Shown here: piece after piece, positions 11,982-22,338 of the stretch
Layout: each line of letters begins with the position of its first letter
How positions within the stretch are numbered: position 1 is the stretch's first letter
Translations under genes and position numbers: made by a program
Assembly (NCBI GenBank): GCA_027596075.1
Contig: JADGJC010000214.1
Span: 1-64,000, forward strand
Length of the DNA: 64,000 nucleotides
From: Rhizophlyctis rosea
Taxonomy: Eukaryota; Chytridiomycota; Chytridiomycetes; Rhizophlyctidales; Rhizophlyctidaceae
Direction of reading: 5' to 3'
The notes under the pieces: model-generated
Database searches by the model: none
Seen by the model: the letters and a program-made list of their open reading frames with translations, nothing else
What the model was told of the DNA's origin: nothing

Positions 11982-14900
11982 ATGCTATCTCGTTGGACAT
12001 ATATTGCGCTATTGATACTCGCCCTGAGTCTCAAAGACTGTGGTGTACATAGCTGGTAAGTAAAAACTGACAACGCGCCCTGTGGCAGTGAGGCACTAAC
12101 GCACCCATTGCCAGCGGGTAGGGGTTGAACAGTACGACACGACACGTCTTGGAGTCAATTCAGGACTGATCACTTCCATACTATGTTGCAGAATGTCAAC
12201 TCACATAGAGGTGACGCGTAGAGCACTGGAACTGTCTCGACTGACTGCAGACAAATCGCTAGCACCGTATTGGGACTTGCTCCACGAAAACCAAGAGTTT
12301 CTGCAAGCAGGGTCGTACTTTCCAGACTGGTACGCATAAGCAACCTGCTTGCGGTAGCAGCAACTAATTCGATTATTAGGGGATACGCCTGTCAGGGCAA
12401 GCATGACGAATCCGAAACAGGTATGATTTTTTGGCCGCAGATACTAGCAAAAATTCATTCAGATCAAATTTTTACAGCACACTGGCCTCCATTCTGGAAC
12501 GCGAGCATTACATATATAAGAGATACTTATCCCCGTCCATGGTCGCCAAAAGCTCGCGGCCTGGTAGCCTTCCTATTTGGCGCAATTTCCCATAGTGCCG
12601 CCGATGTGCCATGGCACTCACTAGGTATGGATGATGGGTTTATTGAGGCAAGTCAAAAGCATTCGTCTATCTTGTTCTCCATAGTGAACTGATATTCATT
12701 TTACTCAATAGACGTTACAATATGCAAACTTCCGAGGAAAATACCCTGATGCGCACTCTTCTGCTGACCTTACGGGAGAGTTTGTCTTAGCACATGCGTC
12801 AAGTCTTAGTGGCATGAAGGTTTGTTTACAAACAATACTCAGCAATCATGTTCATGCTCATTGTCAACGTATAGCTCGCTTGGAAAGTTCCTACCGAGGA
12901 CCTAGTGGCGATCTATGCCACACTCAACATAACAGGTAAGGAGGGGAGAACGCGTAATTCATTATTCATCAATGCTCAACATGGTTCGTAGTGTCAACCA
13001 CGGTTATCAACGAGTGCATGGCACTCGGGTATACTGCGGCGCAAGCGAATAGACTACTTGGCAGGTATCTGCTTCCTTACCGGGCGGCAGAGGTGGGTTC
13101 CAATGTTTCCTACAGGGAGATGACTCAGCTGAGTGTCATTCTGACAACCCCACATGACTTCAGGCACCGTTTGTTGTAGAGCAGTACTGGGATTACGCAC
13201 GTGGAGGTAAGTGTTACTGCGGGTCAAGCCTGCACAATATCCCCGCTGAAGAAGCTTCAAAGGGATGTACGACATGGCACACTGGGCTGTGAAATGCTGG
13301 ATGACTGGTGCGGATTGGCTGGAGAATGGACCACGGGATACGTTGTGCAAGATACATAATCAGACGGCTGCTTTCTCATTAAGACCTAATATATCTCACG
13401 GACTTGAGGCTGCGCGATCGGTTATTCAGAATGTCAGTCTTCGGTTGATTCGAAGAATGGGATTCGATTCGGTAGTCAGAGACATTGCCGGGGTTTCTAC
13501 TATAAAGTTGAGTTGGCGGCCATGGAGGACCATATCTCATTGGAGAAGACCAACGGGATATGTGTTCGCTACGGTTGTTGATGTGGATGAAACAGCACAC
13601 ATGTCGGTCTTCCAGCGGATAAGATTTGGGATATCGGTTCTGGTGGGCATATGGAAAGACTTGGCTGCGGAGATGTGGCAGATCATCAAAAGTATCTTCC
13701 AAGGGTCACCGTGTGAGGATGTTGGAGCGGATGCCACCAGATTTGCCACAAATGTCAGTTTTGCTGCAATGGGAAAGTCCTTGGCTGTAGGTGATTTTGA
13801 TGGGGATGGGTCCCTTGACTTAGGTGAGGGATCTTATCTTCCGCTTGTGATGGGGAAGAACCTTACACCATTGACATCAATCAGCCATTGGAGCGCCTGG
13901 TTACATAGATACTGATTCGAAATCAGCCGGAGCTGTTTTCATCGTGCCAACCGATCCCAGACCGCAGTCCGGAGACATCCTCCCCGCAGCGCAGCACATC
14001 CTGACCGGAAACCTGTCCCACCCGTTCGCTCGCTTTGGCTCATCTCTTGCAGTCGTCGATCTAAATTGTGACGGTATCGATGACCTTGCAGTGTCTGCTC
14101 CAGCGCACGGTGCAGATGATATGTCCTACAGTGGGCAGGTCCAGGTGTTCTTTGGGCGGCGGGGATCAGGCATATCTTTCAGTAGTGCGGAGGAAGGATT
14201 GGGAATCATGATTGAGAACGTGTTACCGCGAAGTGTGACCGAGTTTGGGCGTCATTTGAATGGAGTTGATGTTGACGGGGATGGGTGTAAGGATCTGCTT
14301 GTTGGCAGTCCGATGTCCAGATGGGATGTGGTGGGGCGGCAGGTGAGGGGAATATGTGTTACATCGTTGGTCCCGTTCCTGTTGTCAAAGCAATTTCCCT
14401 TTTCAGCGGGGCGTGGTACAATCTTTCTTATCCTCCAGTCGACACAAGGGCAGTATAACAGCATTGGACGCGGACTGGTCCCTATCAAGCCCCGAAAAAC
14501 AGAACCACGAGTGGTTTGGATTGTCGTCAGCCGTTGTACGTGATGGGTCAGAACGGGTACTGATGGTTGGGGCTCCGGGGTTTCAGCTGTCGAATACTTC
14601 AAGGAGTCTGGGGAGGGTTTATGGGTTTTTGCTGGGAGGAGGTCATGACAGACCAAAATTGAAGTTCAGTGTGACAGCAGATGATGATTTTATGCAATTT
14701 GGGAGGTGAGTGGTTTGAATGTATGGGTTCAATGGAATGCATGCTGAGATGGGTCAGTAGCTCCATAACATCCGTAAACGACGAGGAGAATCGCGTTGCC
14801 GTGTCGTCACCAACAGCGGTACGTTGAGAGATGTACAAAATCATGTCGACTATGGACAACTAACACACATAGCAGACAGTGAAGGCGGCATCTCCTCGAT

Positions 14901-15337
14901 TCCTCGATTTAGTTGGCCTCCTGACCCCATTTTCATTGCGCGGGTATCAAACGGGCGCAGTGGACATTTTCTCAATAGCAAACTTGACTGGGAACGTGGC
15001 ACTTTCGGATGTGAGAACTTTCCATGGAACAGAAACTCATATTGGAAGCCGCAGCTTGAGTCATTTCGGGCACACCATGACCCAAGGCGGCAAATCCCTT
15101 TGGGTTGGCGAACCCATGACTATTGCGGAACAAGGAAGAATTAAGGGAATCCCTATCAACAAGAGATCCAGCTCCCCACGCTGCATATCAAACTCTACAC
15201 CCAGGACTCGGTTTGGGTCATCCGTCTTGACAGTAGATCTAGATAGAGACGGAATCAAAGACTTGGTAGTCAGCTCCATATCTCATGATGGTGGTGAGAA
15301 CGGTAGAGTAGATGTAATATGGGGCAGTAAAATGTGA
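11982..15337 (+). CDS. secreted glycosylphosphatidylinositol phospholipase D homologue
   Basis: Fourteen inferred exons give 851 residues, against about 840 in animal GPLD1. An N-terminal signal peptide (ALLILALSL core) is followed by the zinc-dependent phospholipase domain, with motifs CGMSTHIEV, HWPPFWNASI, AFLFGAISHSAADVPWHSLG and PFVVEQYWDYARGG. The C-terminal half carries FG-GAP beta-propeller repeats with calcium-loop motifs DFDGDGSLDL, DLNCDGIDDL, DVDGDGCKDLLVGSP and DLDRDGIKDL. The enzyme class cleaves the inositol-phosphate bond of GPI anchors outside the cell. Exons: 11982-12055, 12115-12117, 12192-12329, 12380-12420, 12478-12647, 12712-12819, 12875-12935, 12992-13092, 13164-13206, 13263-13823, 13909-14342, 14407-14705, 14758-14818, 14876-15337. 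The total is divisible by three. The 13823/13909 junction is least certain. The gene ends 106 bp from the convergent AP-1 sigma gene. Confidence 0.88.
12115..12117 (+). other. putative 3-nt microexon (CGG) in the GPI-PLD gene
   Basis: Exon 1 ends with the phase-2 bases TG before gtaagt. Direct joining to the next coding exon, which starts A ATG TCA, would give TGA. The bases CGG between acceptor ccattgccag and donor gtaggg restore Cys-Gly-Met-Ser-Thr-His, matching the conserved CG-STH of the family. The two flanking introns would be 59 and 74 nt. Confidence 0.6.
12648..12711 (+). other. putative GC-AG intron in the GPI-PLD gene
   Basis: The donor reads GAG|gcaagt, the classical strong GC 5' splice site, and the acceptor reads caatag. 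Using it joins GFIE to TLQYANFRG without gaps relative to the animal family as I recall it. The nearest GT donor would shift the frame. Confidence 0.72.
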
Positions 15338-15443
15338 ATATATTTGCGCTGTACACTCGGCGGAAGATTAAAGGTGAGGTATATCGACAATCGGACTGAT
15401 GGTATTGTGGAAGGGGAAGATGGTGGGGGAGATTTCTATGACT

Positions 15444-16294
15444 TTATGACATTGCCAATTCCTGTTTTTCGGCCTGAAAGCACAACGTTGAGTGCAATGT
15501 ATAACCGCGTAAACAGAACCGAAATACATACATCTTCCATGCGCTTTAGTGTGTTTATTACCGACCGTTTACTTGACTCTTGCAGTTCCCCTGCAACAAG
15601 AGATTAGTTGGTTTAGACGTTTCAGTTAGTTCTTGCGTGATTTCGGATGAAACGCACCTCCTATCAGAAGTTCATCTGCAGGAGTCGGTCAGCGGTTTGC
15701 TCAGTTCATAACAAAAAGCTCCATGCCAACCTACCTATGATCATATAGGCTTGCTGGAAGTTGAAAATGATATCCAATTCGCACACGTTCATGAACCACT
15801 TGTCCAATACTTCTACGTAACGGTGTATGATTTCAAGAGTGAGAAGTTCGTTGTCGTCTAGGTCCGTGCCAGCGATGAAGAAAAGACTGGCATATCTGGA
15901 AGCAGTGAGAATATGAGCACTAAGGGCCAAATGAATCTGAACGCAAAGAACAGTCAACTGTCCGTTCGCACCTCCGGTAAACCACTTTGAAGTCTGAGGG
16001 CAGAGGGTGTCAGAAGGGGATCGCAACGGGTTGGGTCAAAACGCAATGCCTACCCTTGTACTCCAAAACGTTACACATCTTCGTCCGTCGTGATAGAACC
16101 GTTTGGCTTACGTCCTTTACCGTCTTTGTCTTTTCCTTTGTTGACCAGTCCGATGTGAACCATTTGGTCAGCCGAATTTTGCCTGGAACACGCTGTGAGG
16201 AACAATGCATAGAAAACCGCACCGAGACCATTGCGAATTCGGCAGCTCCAGCCCTACCTTGGCGGGATACCAGTAGCATGAACTTAACGGCCAT
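15444..16294 (-). CDS. APS1: AP-1 clathrin adaptor sigma subunit
   Basis: Seven exons (16294-16258, 16182-16054, 15993-15972, 15895-15735, 15675-15658, 15590-15532, 15473-15444) give 151 residues, near the usual 150-160. The frame begins [13 protein letters not shown], continues IRLTKWF, and contains the family signature [19 protein letters not shown] and [15 protein letters not shown]. The C-terminus [12 protein letters not shown] appears only when an 18-nt exon is joined to the next one. Sigma subunits form the small chain of the heterotetramer that selects cargo at the trans-Golgi and endosomes. AP-1 is preferred over AP-2 or AP-3 from the [11 protein letters not shown] pattern; the distinction is moderately certain. 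Exons of 22 and 18 nt are unusually small. Confidence 0.92.
15658..15675 (-). other. 18-nt microexon of AP-1 sigma
   Basis: It encodes DELLIG at the start of the C-terminal helix. Without it the conserved IIDELL-GGELQES helix is broken. Its donor is gtgcgt and the next intron has an actaac branch motif. Confidence 0.75.
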
Positions 16295-16610
16295 CTTTCT
16301 GATGTTATATCGTCAATATGTTAGGACTCGAAGATTATCCGTGATGAGGGGTGGACCAAGGGGCGACAGGCAAGGGCCAAATGCGGGAGGAGGTGGGGTG
16401 CGATCAGCTGCATGATCACATTGTGGCTTGCTTGATCACACGCCACTTCCGGTGGCTGGTGGGATGAGTCTCCCGAATTTGAGTCCCTCTCTTCCCTCCT
16501 TCAAAGTCTTCCCACCTCACGGTATATTCATCGCACGCCCTATATACGAAGGAAATAGAGTTGATACTTTCGCAACCAGATAGTTTTTAGTCCAAACAAA
16601 GCTGGAAATA

Positions 16611-18741
16611 ATGACTCAGTTGACCCGGGCTGGGTTCCTACTGGTTAGCAGGTTGGCGGCTGGAAGCAATGGGAGACAAGCAGTCCGACGATGCTCGCGA
16701 CCTGCAGCAAACGTTTTTGGCGGGGTATCATACGGGCGGAGGACGTATGTCGCAGCAACAACTCCAAGTCGGGCGTCCGTTGTAGAGGAAAAAGCGGAGG
16801 GGGAGGATAAACCAGTCGAAGGTGGCTATTTTTAGTCTCAGACTAAACAAATACATTCTTCCTAATTTTGCGTGTCATTAGCGGCAGGCTTCGAGGAGCG
16901 GGTAATCAACAAACACGGTAGACCAGTCTATTTGGATATGCAGGTATGTGCGGATGATCAAAATTTCGTTGCTCTATTGAGACTGGTTATCATATATGAT
17001 GTCCTAACATATCGGCATCATCAGGCAACAACACCCACGGATCCGCGAGTACTAGATGCCATGTTGCCGTTCATGACTCAGCTGTATGGCAATCCTCATT
17101 CACGAACGCATCAGTATGGGTGGGAAACGGAGGAGGCGGTGGAAAAGGCGCGACAGGTATCATGTTGGCTGAACCAGCTTTCTATGGACAATATGCTGAA
17201 GCAGTCCTGCAGGAAGTAGCAGACCTCATCGGCGCAGATCCAAAAGAAATCATTTTCACCAGCGGGGCAACCGAATCCAACAACTTGAGCGTCAAGGGCG
17301 TAGCACGATTCTACAAGTCTCGCAAAACACATATCATCACAACACAAACCGAGCACAAGTGTGTCCTGGATTCCTGCCGTGTATTGCAGGAAGAAGGATT
17401 CGATGTGACATACCTGCCTGTTAAGCCGAATGGTTTGATTGATTTGGAGGTAATGCATATTGCAGGTGCATCTTGTCTTAGGCGTTACTCACATATCACA
17501 TTTCACAGCAACTGGAGAAGGCTATTCGCCCTGAAACAGCCCTCGTATCAATCATGACTGTAAATAACGAAATCGGAGTGATCCAGCCTGTCCAGGAGAT
17601 TGGGAAAATCTGTAGAGACAAGAAAGTCTTCTTCCATGTAGGCTATAGTTTCATCAGCGTGCTGTCGTATGCCTCTTCAACTCATACCTGGCGTGCTTCA
17701 TAGACGGATGCTGCCCAAGCCGTCGGCAAGATTCCATTGGACGTCAACAAAATGAACATCGATCTAATGTCGATTTCCGGCCACAAAATCTATGGACCGA
17801 AGGGAATTGGAGCTTTGTACGTGCGGCGACGACCACGTGTGCGATTGGAACCAATTCAAACGGGTGGAGGGCAGGAGCGTGGGCTGCGGAGTGGGACGGT
17901 ACCTGCGCCGTTGGTGGTGGGACTGGGAGCTGCGTGTCGCATTGCAAAAGAAGAGATGCAGGTTAGTTGCGGTTGCTTACGTTGTTGAGGCAGTCGATTG
18001 GGTAGATGATTAGAGCAATGCGTGACCTATGCCGAGGCGCAGTATAAACATTACCGGGTTTGATTTGCAAGCTCGCATCAGCTTTGGCAAGTGTGGTGGC
18101 ACAGGGAGAATGATACCGATGGTCGAAGACGTTTTAGGTTAAAGTATTGTTGGGACCATACTGATCGTGTTCTCTTCTTCCAGTACGATTCGGAACGTGT
18201 GAAGCGACTATCCGATCGTCTCATCAAAGGCATTACGGACAAGGTCACCCACGTGGTTCGGAACGGTGATGAGGTTCAAAGTTATCCAGGTATGTTGATT
18301 TAGTTCTTTCCGGCACTGTCAGTCCATCAATGCATGTTTTTTATCAGGCTGCGTCAACCTCTCCTTTGCATACGTGGAAGGAGAGTCCCTCCTCATGGCC
18401 CTGAAAGACATGGCGCTCTCTTCTGGCAGCGCCTGCACATCCGCATCATTGGAACCATCATACGTATTGCGTGCGCTTGGGGCGGAGGATGAATTGGCGC
18501 ATTCTTCGATTCGGTTTGGGATTGGAAGGTTTACCACGGATAAGGAGATTGAGTACGCCATTTCAAGAGTGGTGGCTCATGTAGATAAGTTGAGGGAGAT
18601 GAGTCCTTTGTGGGAAATGGTATGTTGATATATCCCTTCGTAAGGACAGCAGGGCAGCAGATGCATGGTTGATTGAACTTCATTTTCTTTCAGGTGCAAG
18701 AGGGTATTGATTTGAAGAGTATTGAATGGGCTCAGCATTAA
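16611..18741 (+). CDS. NFS1: mitochondrial cysteine desulfurase
   Basis: Nine exons (16611-16821, 16882-16943, 17025-17156, 17213-17449, 17509-17637, 17704-17961, 18184-18289, 18348-18619, 18694-18741) give 484 residues. Residues 1-60 are Arg/Ser/Ala-rich without acids, a mitochondrial presequence. The class-V aminotransferase fold follows: [54 protein letters not shown], the PLP-lysine segment [16 protein letters not shown], and the mobile-loop catalytic cysteine in [16 protein letters not shown]. It takes sulfur from cysteine for Fe-S cluster assembly on the ISCU scaffold and for tRNA thiolation. The intron at 17962-18183 (222 nt) is about three times longer than its neighbours. The exon-1 donor (gtggct) is weak but keeps the frame. 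Confidence 0.95.
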
Positions 18742-19307
18742 GATGGATGTTCATTCTTGATAGTTTCGTATTTGTACAAGTGCGTGCTTTAGTCATCATG
18801 TTGATGGTTGTATTATATTTGATGTGGACCATGCTCAAATATTTGGCATTCCTGGAGAAGATCTATTTCGGCATTGCCACATCATGATGGATGAGATTAC
18901 TGGAAGTGGGAGAAACATGACTGATTGAGGAAAAGAGATCGTCTGGAACGATATGCGCATGATAACGCAACCCTCGTGTCCAACCTGCATCCCAACGCCC
19001 TTGTTCCTTATCTCATTAAGCGCAATCGAAATGCCAGCTTTGAGGAAACAGTGTGATACAGATGGATGCTTCACGACCGGAGTCCACCATGAGAATGAAT
19101 ACATGGTTGAGAATACAACTGTACAAGCTACGAATATTGGCTGCTAATCAAGACACCCGCCGGCCTCTCTTCTTCACCCCGAGCTTGTGCGCCGCAAGAG
19201 CCGGTACGCAACAACCCCCCTTTGCTGACAGCGTCGCCCACCATTTGGACCGTTTCGAAGCGTTTCTAAATGATGGAAGGTCACCATGAGTGCATCTGTT
19301 CATCATA
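18742..19307. other. intergenic region between convergent genes
   Basis: This 566-bp interval lies between the NFS1 stop and the stop of the minus-strand methyltransferase-like gene. Short frames (18835-19104 minus, 19053-19289 plus) have no domain features. No repeats were seen. Confidence 0.45.
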
Positions 19308-20604
19308 TCATGACATTATGCAACCTACAATGTTCGGAGTGTCATCCCAGTCAACCGCAGAAACGGAAACTTGAAGATCGTCCTGCGGGCGGTGATGCAC
19401 AAAGATAAGTATATGTCACCTGTCATGCAGGCAACCATTCGACTGATACCTTGCTCACTGTCAACTCCCACTCGTCATACAGCAGTTCGCAGACCCAGTC
19501 CACAAAATCTGCTACCTGGCCATTGTCAATTATGACAAGCCAAGTACCGGGCTGTGCTTGGTGAAGGAGTCCCTTGAGGAAGGGCTGGGTGGTCCGATTG
19601 TCCTTTTGAGCGTAGAGTACCGAAGCGAACTTAATCATCGTGATGATGTTGGCATCCCTAAGAGCTTCAAACTATATAAAGGTCAGGTCCTCTGAAATTG
19701 GACCAAGAGACTCGTTCATGATAGGCTGCACTCACCTCTGCAGGGCTTCTTTCCGTTGTAGTAAAGTCCAGTGATTCGTAGAAGGTGTCGATTCCGCCGA
19801 TTGCTTTATGGATTTGTCTGGTGATCAAATTAGCCGGCTGGATGTGGGTTGCACTTTACTTCAAAGGACTGACCTCCAGGTTTGACCCCAGCTCCCACAC
19901 CTATCGAAAACATCAAATATGACTTTCTCTGGCCTGTCGACCTCTTCCAGACCCTCCAGCCACTGGAGCACGCCGAACGCATCGGTGCCCGGCCCACCTC
20001 CGAGGCATGTGACGTTGAGCTTTCGAGCTGAGGAAGCTGAGGCTGCGCTGGTTGGAGGGCCGATCCCTTGCAGTGTCGTTAGAAAGTTGGTGCGGATGTC
20101 CTCGGGTAAGTCGGTGAGAAAGGCCTGCATTGACGTGATACCGAAGGGGACGTAGGCAAAAACGTAGGCATAGCGGACGGCAGGAGCATTGAAGTCAATG
20201 GTATCCGGCGCAGATAACAATGCGCGGTACGCTGTGGAGGTTGTGTTGGCGGCCTGGATCAGATTGTCGATGGCCTCATGGACAGCCGCATCGTCATTTC
20301 CACTCGCCTCGAAGTGACGAGCCAAGACGATATTGACCAGGTCAAAAGGGTTGGGGAGAGATAGGGCGCGTTGTGCGGGTGTGGCAAGCATTCTTAGCGA
20401 TATGGATGATTCTTGGTGGAATTGGCCAAATGGGTGCTGACGGCCCAGTAGCAGGGCAACCCAGTGTTCAGTGTCATTTATGTTTGGTGAAGACTCATGC
20501 GTTTGCCAATGAGCGTCACTTGAGGACAGGAGCGTAAAGGTTTCAAAGGGAGAGGGAAACAGATGGGACTGAGTGGATCGAGGGGGAAGGTTTTGGAAAA
20601 ACAT
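19308..20604 (-). CDS. putative SAM-dependent methyltransferase-like protein
   Basis: Four exons (20604-19874, 19817-19736, 19671-19450, 19382-19308) give 369 residues. After a helical N-terminal half, residues about 190-200 read NVTCLGGGPGTD, a glycine-rich loop like motif I of class I methyltransferases. IFDVFDRCGSWGQTW then fits the acidic strand end of motif II. A later segment, GTWLVIIDNGQ, resembles a post-core strand. The glycine-rich loop suggests S-adenosylmethionine binding. No substrate-specific motif is recognised, so the target is unknown; it could also be a catalytically inactive family member. The start at 20604 is the first Met of an uninterrupted 731-nt exon. Confidence 0.7.
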
Positions 20605-21004
20605 GGAAGGTTCACTCTCAAGGGATCAAGTGACAGGAAAAGGGTCGCCGAGACGGATGCGCAAGAATACAAGAGGACAGGACGCGCTTTCATTCATCAA
20701 AATTCAAATCTCACGTCGCCCGTGGCTGCGCCCGCCATGTCGGTTGCTCGGAGCGCCGGAGCACCGGCTTCCTCCTGTGGCGCTCGGCATCCTTTTTCCC
20801 TTCATGATTTCGACCTCCACATTGCAAGATTCTCGGATACTGCATGTATCATTCGTAATTAAAGAGGAGGCCACCACTCCTCTTTCACTTATCCTTCCCA
20901 ACAATCCTTCCCAACCAAACTCGATCTGCCTAGTTTCTTGTTGAACAAGGACCTTACCTCAAAAATCATCTATCTATTCAGGAGCGTCAGCTGAAAACAC
21001 AATC
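20605..21004. other. divergent promoter interval
   Basis: This 400-bp region separates the starts of the methyltransferase-like gene and the membrane-protein gene. The last about 130 bp before 21005 are pyrimidine-rich (CTTATCCTTCCC runs), typical of a fungal core promoter or 5' UTR. No gene was seen. Confidence 0.5.
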
Positions 21005-21879
21005 ATGTCGAAAGCACCCCCATGTAAGCCCAACCCCACCAGTCGCCGTAAATATTTACATCCCTTTGTTTACTAACCGCGTCACCCTCTCCCAGCCGGC
21101 GGCCCCCCACCAGGCTACGTCCTCCTCACCGCAACCAGCTTCAACGAACTCGACGCCCACCACGTCCTCGATGACCCCCTCTGCGATAAAACCGGCACAC
21201 AACTCTGCGGCGCACGGGACGTGAACAGCGCCGGTTCTCTATGTGATAAATTGAAGACTCAAGGATGTGACGCCTACGTGTGTTGGGCGGTGACGATCCG
21301 GTCAGATGTGAATAATCCGTGTTTGTTGATGACACAGCCGTTGATTCAGGGAAATGATACGCAGAGTTTTAGGGCTTTTGTTAGGGGTTAGTTTGAGTTA
21401 CTATTTTGTTGAATGGATGGCATGTCGGATATAGCGTGAAGAGATCGCATGTCTTCAAACATCAGTATCACTGATCTCGACCTCCATCCCTCAAGCAACA
21501 CACTAACATCTCCTCCAAAAACACAGCGGGCACACCCTACACAGACCTAAAAGGCCAAACTCTCTACGCCGGCGGCGCCCCAACAACAACAACAACATCT
21601 CAAACTCCAACATCCTCCCCAACCACCACCTCCTCCCCCGCCTCTTCCGAACAATCCTCCACCGAATCCTCTAAATCCAATACAGGCGCCATAGCAGGCG
21701 GAGTAGTCGGCGCCCTTCTCGCCCTGCTCCTCATCGGCGGCGTCCTATATTGGAGAAGGAGAAACGCTGGCGCAAAATCAGATTCCCCTACCCGTGTGCC
21801 CCTTCCGACACAAGCTGGTGAAGACATGGAAACGCCCGAGTTCCATACGGAGGTGTCGGGTGTCGGGTCGAAGGTTTGA
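21005..21879 (+). CDS. single-pass membrane protein with Cys-rich ectodomain and Thr/Ser stalk
   Basis: Three exons (21005-21023, 21096-21386, 21527-21879) give 220 residues. A Cys-containing domain (about residues 20-105, six cysteines) is followed by a stalk of consecutive Thr/Ser/Pro. One membrane segment (AIAGGVVGALLALLLIGGVLY) ends in WRRRR-like basic residues, and a short cytosolic tail follows. The layout resembles fungal wall-stress sensor-like proteins (Mid2/WSC style), but I recognise no named domain. Oddly, the 19-nt first exon and following sequence show no clear signal peptide (MSKAPPSGGPPPGYVLL). Either the single helix acts as a reverse signal-anchor or the true start lies upstream. 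Confidence 0.72.
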
Positions 21880-22338
21880 GGGGGTTTGGAAAGGGAAGGG
21901 ATATCAGTTCTCACATATACAGATACCATTTTGTTTTCGTTTGTTAGACGGCAGCAGCGCCCCGATATCATGCAGTGCATAGGGGGACTTTTGTATGTAT
22001 TTTTGAAACACTCGCTGTCACTTGTGCCCCATCATATATATCTTCCATTGGTAACGACTGATGTAAGTGTTGACATAAATCCACCTTGAAATACATCCTC
22101 CACCAAATGATTCCTACATGCTATGTTGGTATGTATTTACTAGTTGTTTGCCCGTCTATCCTGACAATATCTGCACAACACGAAAGCTATAAACAAAAAA
22201 AATAGTGCTAAGAAAAAGAAACAAAAAAAAACTATGTACCAGCTCTTCAGCAACCTGAGAGCCCCACCCCACCTATATGCAAATACAACTCGCCTGCCTC
22301 GCTCTCCAACCCCATACCGCCTCCCGGCACCTACTTAT
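21880..22338. other. intergenic region between convergent genes
   Basis: This 459-bp stretch is A-rich around 22190-22230 (runs of A on the plus strand). It probably carries the 3' UTRs of the membrane-protein gene and RRN3. No gene was seen. Confidence 0.5.
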
